DNA of 11,649 bases. It comes from Candidatus Latescibacterota bacterium. Its GTDB lineage: Bacteria; Latescibacterota; UBA2968; GCA-2709665. Below are positions 7,426-11,649 of the stretch, piece by piece. The position numbers and the translations under genes are program-made. The stretch spans positions 1 to 11,649 of the forward strand of contig JAAXHE010000027.1 of the NCBI GenBank assembly GCA_012271065.1. Reading direction: 5' to 3'. The notes under the pieces are model-generated. The model did no database searches. It had not been told where the DNA came from and saw nothing but the letters and a program-made list of their open reading frames with translations. Every line of letters begins with the position of its first letter. Position 1 is the first letter of the stretch.

Positions 7426-7442
7426 TATTCCTATTAGGAATA
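7426..7442. promoter_or_regulatory. Perfect 17-bp palindrome, candidate LysR-type operator
   Basis: TATTCCTATTAGGAATA has 8-bp arms around a single central base and contains a T-N11-A core (T7428, A7440), the signature of LysR-type binding sites. It lies about 82 bp upstream of the lysR ATG. It overlaps a TATAAT on the + strand (7441-7446) and a TATATT on the - strand (7439-7444), so binding here could affect both divergent promoters. The assignment to this regulator is inferred from position and symmetry. Confidence 0.6.
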
Positions 7443-7472
7443 TAATCTATAACAATGATTCGCTTTTGTATG

Positions 7473-7498
7473 GTATTGAATTTAGCTAAATTCGATAC
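7473..7498. promoter_or_regulatory. 26-bp near-perfect palindrome, second candidate operator
   Basis: The core GAATTTAGCTAAATTC (7478-7493) is perfectly self-complementary. After one mismatched pair (7477/7494), GTAT (7473-7476) pairs with ATAC (7495-7498), giving 12 of 13 matched positions per arm. Symmetry this long in an AT-rich divergent promoter region suggests a dimeric DNA-binding site. It is centred about 51 bp (roughly five helical turns) from the first palindrome, so the two lie on the same helix face. Even-centred symmetry does not give an exact T-N11-A, so a different regulator is possible. Confidence 0.6.
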
Positions 7499-7588
7499 GC
7501 ATGTAAAGTGGGAACCTCGTAATTTCAGAAGCGGACGACGCCTTCCGTTTTCCACTCCGACAGCCTCATCCACCGGTTCAATTCCCAC

Positions 7589-7616
7589 TTGTGGACTTAA
7601 GAACATATAATATATT
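7589..7616 (+). promoter_or_regulatory. Possible sigma-70-like promoter for acn
   Basis: TTGTGG (7589-7594) and TATATT (7611-7616) are separated by 16 nt; an overlapping TATAAT is at 7606-7611. The -35 match is only partial. If used, the acn transcript would begin near 7623 and its roughly 190-nt leader would contain the whole repeat copy 2. An alternative start from TATAAT at 7441-7446 lacks a -35 and would need an activator. Confidence 0.3.
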
Positions 7617-7637
7617 ATTTAAGCATCCCTTTGATTC

Positions 7638-7770
7638 CGGGAGAGGGTAGACGGGAGAGGGTAGACGGTAGAAGAAGCCCTTGCCGATATGTTCCTCCGT
7701 CTTGCCTGCGGCATGAGAGGAATCCCTTTACGGCATTCGATCTCTACCCTCTCCCGGCTTACGTCTACCC
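7638..7770 (-). repeat. Dispersed quasi-palindromic intergenic repeat, copy 2
   Basis: This is related to 3491-3613 but in the opposite orientation: complement of 7663-7697 versus 3558-3596, 33 matching positions. The left arm carries a 14-bp unit CGGGAGAGGGTAGA twice in tandem (7638-7651, 7652-7665) plus a shortened third (7666-7672). The exact complement TCTACCCTCTCCCG is at 7743-7756, and GGGTAGACG (7646-7654) faces CGTCTACCC (7762-7770). Inside, TGCCG (7682-7686) and TTCCTC (7692-7697) face GAGGAA (7717-7722) and CGGCA (7731-7735). A transcript through it would fold into a long hairpin, 43 nt before the acn start codon. Confidence 0.8.
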
Positions 7771-7812
7771 GCTTTTTGCTGATCGCTGACAGCTTCTATA
7801 AGGGTTTTAATA

Positions 7813-10512
7813 ATGAGCAACGCCAAGGATCCCTTCGGACTGCGCGACCGGTTGCCCACGGCCGGCGGCGACGTGTGGATCTATCGTCTGGATCGCCTGG
7901 AAGCGGACGGCGTCGGCGCGGTTTCGCGATTGCCCTTCACCATAAAGGTGCTGCTGGAGGCCGCGTTGCGGAATCTGGACGGATATCTCGTGTCCGAAGA
8001 CGATGCGGCGGGGTTGGCCGGATGGAATGCGGCGGCGCCCACGCAGGCTGAGGTCCCTTTCATGCCGGCGAGGGTGGTATTGCAGGACTTTACCGGCGTG
8101 CCCTCCCTGGTCGATCTGGCCGCGCTGCGTTCCGCCATGGCGCGGATGGGAAAGGACCCGAGGCGGATCGAACCGCGGATTCCGGCCGACCTGGTGATCG
8201 ACCATTCCGTCCAGGTCGACCGTTTCGCCCGCCACGACGCGCTGCGCATCAACGCGGAAATCGAATTCGAACGGAACCGTGAACGGTATGAGTTCCTGCG
8301 GTGGGGGGCCAATGCATTCGAGAAGTTCAAGGTCGTGCCGCCCGCCACGGGAATCGTACACCAGGTGAACCTGGAATACCTGGCGAAGGGGGTTGTGCGC
8401 CAGCGAGGCGTCGCGTTTCCGGACAGCCTGGTGGGAACGGACTCGCATACCACAATGATCAACGGCCTGGGCGTACTGGGTTGGGGCGTTGGCGGGATCG
8501 AGGCCGAGGCGGTCATGTTGGGGCAGCCCATCTACATGGCCACGCCCGAGGTCGTGGGCTTCAAGCTGTACGGCAGCCTGCCCGACGGCGCGACCGCGAC
8601 GGACCTCGCGTTGACGGTCACCCAGATGCTGCGCGCAAAAGGCGTGGTGGGCAAATTCGTCGAGTTCTACGGAACGGGACTGTCCGGCATCAGCCTCGCC
8701 GACCGCGCAACCATCGCCAATATGGCGCCGGAATACGGCGCGACCGTGGGTTTCTTTCCTGTAGACGCGGAAACGCTGCGGTACCTGGAACGAACCGCGA
8801 GATCGACTGAGGAGGTGGACCTTGTGGCGCGGTATACCCGGGCGCAGGGTCTGTTCCGCACGGACGAAACGCCGGAACCGGCCTTCACGGAAACGCTTGA
8901 GATGGACCTGGGCGCCGTGGAGCCGAGTCTGGCCGGGCCGAAGAGGCCGCAGGACCGCGTGCCGCTGGACACCATGAAACGGGGTTTCGAGAACGCGTTG
9001 ACGTCACCCGTCGGCCACAACGGTTTCGGTGTGGACGAGGCGGGTCGAGGGAAGAAACTGACCGTGGCGGCGAACGGTCGGGCCGAGATCGGACACGGCG
9101 CGGTGGTGATCGCGGCCATTACCAGTTGCACGAACACGAGCAACCCCTCGGTGATGGTTGGCGCGGGGCTTCTCGCCAGGAAGGCCGTGGAACGAGGCCT
9201 GACGGTGCCCTCTTACGTAAAGACGAGCCTGGCGCCGGGGTCGCGCGTGGTCACGGAATATCTGAATGCGGCCGGGCTGACGCCCTACCTGGAACGACTC
9301 GGATTCCACACGGTTGGATACGGGTGCACCACCTGCATCGGCAACAGCGGTCCGCTGCCGGGTCCCGTGGTGGCTGCTATTGACGAAGGCGACCTGGTGG
9401 CCGCGTCGGTCCTCTCGGGCAACCGGAACTTCGAGGGCCGCGTGAACCCCCACGTAAAGGCCAACTATCTCGCGTCTCCGCCCCTGGTGGTGGCCTACGC
9501 CCTCGCCGGCCGGGTCGACGTGGACCTGGCCACCGAACCCCTGGGAGAGGATGCCGATGGAAATCCGGTTACCCTGAGGGACATCTGGCCCACACAGGAG
9601 GAAATCTCGGATACCATTGCGCACGCGCTGAAGCCGGAGATGTTCGAAACGCAGTACAGCAACGTATTCGACGGCAACGAGACCTGGAACGCCATCGCGG
9701 GGCAGGAAGCGGCGCTGTATTCATGGAATGCGGACAGCACCTACGTGCAGGAGCCGCCGTTCTTCACGGAACTGACCGAAGAACCGGCGCCCGTTAGGGT
9801 GATTCGCGGCGCGCGGGTGCTGGTGATGCTGGGAGATTCGGTAACGACCGACCACATTTCACCCGCGGGCAGTTTTGCGGTGGACAGTCCGGCGGGAAGG
9901 TACCTCATCGAAAGCGGCGTGGCGCCGAAGGACTTCAACTCGTACGGGTCCCGGCGCGGCAACCACGAAGTGATGGTGCGCGGTACGTTCGCGAATATAC
10001 GCATCCGTAATCACCTGGCGCCGGGGACCGAGGGCGGTGTCACCGTCCATCTGCCCGGCGGCGAGCAGATGCCGATCTACGACGCGGCGGTGAGATACGC
10101 GCAGGAGGGCGTGTCACTGGTCGTCCTGGCCGGCAAGGAGTACGGCGCAGGGTCGTCGCGGGACTGGGCGGCCAAAGGGCCGGCGCTTCAGGGGGTGCGG
10201 GCCGCGATCGCGGAAAGTTACGAACGGATTCATCGCAGCAATCTGGTGGGCATGGGGGTGCTGCCGCTGGAATACAAACCCGGAGAAAGCGCGGATTCGC
10301 TGGGGCTCACCGGCAGAGAGGTATTCGATATCGAGGGGATCGGCGACGACTTGCGCCCGCTGCAGGACGCGACCGTGACGGCGACGGCGGAAGACGGCGC
10401 CGTCACGACATTTACCGCCACGGTGCGCATCGACACCCCCGTGGAAATCGACTACTATCGGAACGGAGGCATTCTCCACACCGTTCTCAGGAATTTCCTG
10501 AAGGAATCCTGA
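7813..10512 (+). CDS. acnA: Aconitate hydratase (AcnA/IRP1 type)
   Basis: A full-length 899-residue aconitase (E. coli AcnA is 891) converting citrate to isocitrate via cis-aconitate in the TCA cycle. The [4Fe-4S] cluster ligands are all present: Cys439 in TSCTNTSNP, and Cys505 and Cys508 in [15 protein letters not shown], matching the spacing in the AcnA/IRP1 family. Other signatures are [21 protein letters not shown] (from 208) with the active-site Asp-Ser-His, and the C-terminal swivel domain with [27 protein letters not shown] and [14 protein letters not shown] (777-790). Domain order is the contiguous AcnA order, not the AcnB permutation. The ATG is preceded by TAAGGG with an 8-nt gap. 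It is divergent from the LysR-type gene and convergent with mdh. An RNA-binding role like that of apo-IRP1/AcnA is possible but cannot be seen here. Confidence 0.98.
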   Translation: MSNAKDPFGLRDRLPTAGGDVWIYRLDRLEADGVGAVSRLPFTIKVLLEAALRNLDGYLVSEDDAAGLAGWNAAAPTQAEVPFMPARVVLQDFTGVPSLVDLAALRSAMARMGKDPRRIEPRIPADLVIDHSVQVDRFARHDALRINAEIEFERNRERYEFLRWGANAFEKFKVVPPATGIVHQVNLEYLAKGVVRQRGVAFPDSLVGTDSHTTMINGLGVLGWGVGGIEAEAVMLGQPIYMATPEVVGFKLYGSLPDGATATDLALTVTQMLRAKGVVGKFVEFYGTGLSGISLADRATIANMAPEYGATVGFFPVDAETLRYLERTARSTEEVDLVARYTRAQGLFRTDETPEPAFTETLEMDLGAVEPSLAGPKRPQDRVPLDTMKRGFENALTSPVGHNGFGVDEAGRGKKLTVAANGRAEIGHGAVVIAAITSCTNTSNPSVMVGAGLLARKAVERGLTVPSYVKTSLAPGSRVVTEYLNAAGLTPYLERLGFHTVGYGCTTCIGNSGPLPGPVVAAIDEGDLVAASVLSGNRNFEGRVNPHVKANYLASPPLVVAYALAGRVDVDLATEPLGEDADGNPVTLRDIWPTQEEISDTIAHALKPEMFETQYSNVFDGNETWNAIAGQEAALYSWNADSTYVQEPPFFTELTEEPAPVRVIRGARVLVMLGDSVTTDHISPAGSFAVDSPAGRYLIESGVAPKDFNSYGSRRGNHEVMVRGTFANIRIRNHLAPGTEGGVTVHLPGGEQMPIYDAAVRYAQEGVSLVVLAGKEYGAGSSRDWAAKGPALQGVRAAIAESYERIHRSNLVGMGVLPLEYKPGESADSLGLTGREVFDIEGIGDDLRPLQDATVTATAEDGAVTTFTATVRIDTPVEIDYYRNGGILHTVLRNFLKES

Positions 10513-10557
10513 TCTGCGGGCTCGGACCGGAGAAAAACAGGCTCCCTGTCCGGCGGA

Positions 10558-10592
10558 TCAAAAAAGAAACCGGGTCCTTTAGGTCCCCGGCC
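10558..10592 (-). terminator. Intrinsic terminator of mdh between convergent acn and mdh
   Basis: On the - strand CCGGG (complement of 10586-10590) pairs with CCCGG (complement of 10570-10574). CCT and AGG extend the stem inside past a small internal loop, and the run TTTCTTTTTT follows directly. It sits 42 nt after the mdh stop. A second imperfect hairpin at 10523-10552 (CGGAC with GTCCG, GGAG with CTCC) lies just behind the acn stop but has no T-run on the + strand, so how acn terminates is unclear. Confidence 0.7.
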
Positions 10593-10631
10593 GTAATTGA
10601 ATCCTGATGATCGGTACAACAAAGGCTGACT

Positions 10632-11555
10632 TCAGTAATCGAGTTTCCGGACGCTGGACCGAACGGCCTCCGCGGATGAATGGAACGCATTCTGTTCGTC
10701 CGGCGTGAGGCCGATTTCGATGATTTCCTCGACGCCGGAAGCGCCCAGCTTGACCGGGACGCCCATATAAAGATCGCGGACGCCGTACTGGCCGGTTAGC
10801 CAGGCGGCGCAGGGAAGGATGCGTTTCTTGTCCCGTACAATGGCCGCGACCATTTCGGCAATGGCGGAAGCGGGCGCGTAGAAGGCGCTGCCCGTTTTAA
10901 GGTGTGCGACAATCTCGGCGCCGGCGTTCCGGGTGCGTCCCACCAGCCGTTCGATGACGGATTCGTCGAGCAGTTCGGAAAGCGGAATACCGGCCACGGA
11001 CGAGTAGCGGGGCAGTGGCACCATGGAGTCGCCGTGGCCCCCCAGCACGAAGGCGGTCACGTCTTCCACGGAAACGTCCAGTTCATCCGCGATAAAATAA
11101 CGAAAACGCGCGGAATCAAGAATGCCCGCCATGCCAACGACACGAGCGGGCGAGAACTCCGTAACTTTCAGCGCCACGTAAGCCATTGCGTCGAGGGGAT
11201 TCGTCACCACGATGACAATGGCGTCGGGCGCTGTTTCTTTGACGCGTTCGCAGACCGAACCGACGATATCGGCGTTTGTCGCCAGCAGGTCGTCGCGGGT
11301 CATGCCCGGCTTGCGCGCCAACCCTGCGGTAACAACGACGATGTCGGATCCGGACAGGCTTCCGGAATCGCTTGTACCTGCAACCCGGGTATCGAAGCGG
11401 TCCACCGGCGCCGCCTCGGCCAGGTCCAGGGCTTTACCCTCTGGAATGCCCTCGGCGACGTCGAGCAGAATCAGTTCGCGGGCGAGCTCCCGTTCGGCGA
11501 TATGCTGAGCGGCGGTCGCTCCCACGTTGCCGGCGCCAACCACTGAGATCTTCAA
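10632..11555 (-). CDS. mdh: Malate dehydrogenase (LDH-like, NAD-dependent)
   Basis: 307 residues, the usual size for the LDH-like MDH group. It oxidises malate to oxaloacetate in the TCA cycle. The Rossmann motif GAGNVG (7-12) and Asp32 ending strand 2 indicate NAD rather than NADP. Arg81 in ARKPGMTR occupies the position that is Gln in lactate dehydrogenases, arguing for malate; Arg87 is the mobile-loop arginine. Asn119 (VTNPLD), Asp147, Arg150 and His174 ([10 protein letters not shown]) complete the active site. The start is TTG: translation must begin at [12 protein letters not shown], and the only upstream in-frame codons before a stop (five) contain no ATG, GTG or TTG. GGAG lies 10 nt upstream (complement of 11566-11569). 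It converges with acn. The promoter lies in or beyond the last 94 bp of the window. Confidence 0.96.
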   Translation of the reverse strand: MKISVVGAGNVGATAAQHIAERELARELILLDVAEGIPEGKALDLAEAAPVDRFDTRVAGTSDSGSLSGSDIVVVTAGLARKPGMTRDDLLATNADIVGSVCERVKETAPDAIVIVVTNPLDAMAYVALKVTEFSPARVVGMAGILDSARFRYFIADELDVSVEDVTAFVLGGHGDSMVPLPRYSSVAGIPLSELLDESVIERLVGRTRNAGAEIVAHLKTGSAFYAPASAIAEMVAAIVRDKKRILPCAAWLTGQYGVRDLYMGVPVKLGASGVEEIIEIGLTPDEQNAFHSSAEAVRSSVRKLDY

Positions 11556-11649
11556 TGCCGGGCTACTCCGCTATCAGTCCGTTGAAAAAGTCGCTCCTCG
11601 GGCGAGGCCGAGCCATTGTGGAAGAAGACAAGGCGCGCGACCGAGTCCC
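11556..11649. other. Window-end region upstream of mdh
   Basis: These 94 bp hold the mdh ribosome binding site and presumably part of its promoter. I see no coding signature. CCTCGGGCGAGG (11596-11607) is a short inverted repeat. The stretch CAGTCCGTTGAAAAAGTC (11575-11592) looks like the edge of an intergenic repeat, but with no second copy in the window this cannot be tested. Confidence 0.35.

Larger units (their letters stand above)
7345..7812. other. Gene-free divergent intergenic region lysR / acn
   Basis: These 468 bp hold no credible coding sequence. In order from lysR they contain the lysR leader, two AT-rich palindromes (7426-7442 and 7473-7498), a 9-bp inverted pair AAGTGGGAA / TTCCCACTT at 7506-7514 and 7582-7590, an AT-rich promoter-like stretch (7596-7620), the dispersed repeat copy 2 (7638-7770), and the acn leader with its ribosome binding site. 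Local composition (7426-7500 and 7596-7620) is far richer in A/T than the flanking genes, as expected of regulatory DNA. Confidence 0.75.

Noticed and set aside
6827..7606. A 259-codon open frame on the - strand overlapping the lysR start
   Set aside because: It is the alternate frame of lysR plus intergenic DNA with low-complexity Arg/His-rich sequence; the LysR frame has the helix-turn-helix.
1..11649. CRISPR array, tRNA/rRNA genes, integrase or transposase
   Set aside because: No regularly spaced direct repeats, tRNA-like fold signatures, rRNA motifs or recombinase motifs were seen on either strand. The only repeats are the two intergenic copies described.

Overview
The window looks like chromosomal core-metabolism DNA from a GC-rich diderm (Gram-negative-type) bacterium. 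The coding DNA is GC-rich, while some intergenic stretches are sharply AT-rich. DnaK carries the N-terminal segment found in Gram-negative-type Hsp70s. A phytanoyl-CoA-dioxygenase-like gene would suit lineages rich in that family (for example Latescibacterota or Poribacteria), but this placement is a weak inference and no rRNA or other marker settles it.

Layout. At the left edge on the + strand are the 3' part of a PhyH-family dioxygenase gene (1-630) and a small unrecognised ORF (686-886). They converge with dnaK on a very strong hairpin terminator (921-965). From 7344 leftwards, everything down to 982 lies on the - strand: a LysR-type regulator, gpmI (phosphoglycerate mutase), sucC (succinyl-CoA ligase beta), then a gene-free stretch of about 390 bp, then an FmdB-type zinc-ribbon gene and dnaK. 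To the right of lysR, a 468-bp AT-rich intergenic region with clear palindromes separates it from the divergent acn (aconitase, + strand, 7813-10512). acn converges with mdh (malate dehydrogenase, - strand, 10632-11555, TTG start), with a terminator between them.

How the genes fit together. Aconitase, succinyl-CoA ligase beta and malate dehydrogenase are TCA-cycle enzymes, and GpmI is glycolytic/gluconeogenic, so this is a small central-carbon cluster. The LysR-type regulator and the two palindromes between lysR and acn make it a candidate local regulator of acn. fmdB-dnaK is a probable two-gene unit, without grpE or dnaJ beside it.

No new enzymatic system, CRISPR array, tRNA or recognisable transposase is visible. 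The least ordinary features are non-coding. The first is a pair of related, quasi-palindromic intergenic repeats of about 120-130 bp (3491-3613 and 7638-7770), in opposite orientation, bracketing exactly the sucC-gpmI-lysR block. The second is the pair of palindromes in the lysR-acn intergenic region. It is also notable that sucC has no sucD beside it.
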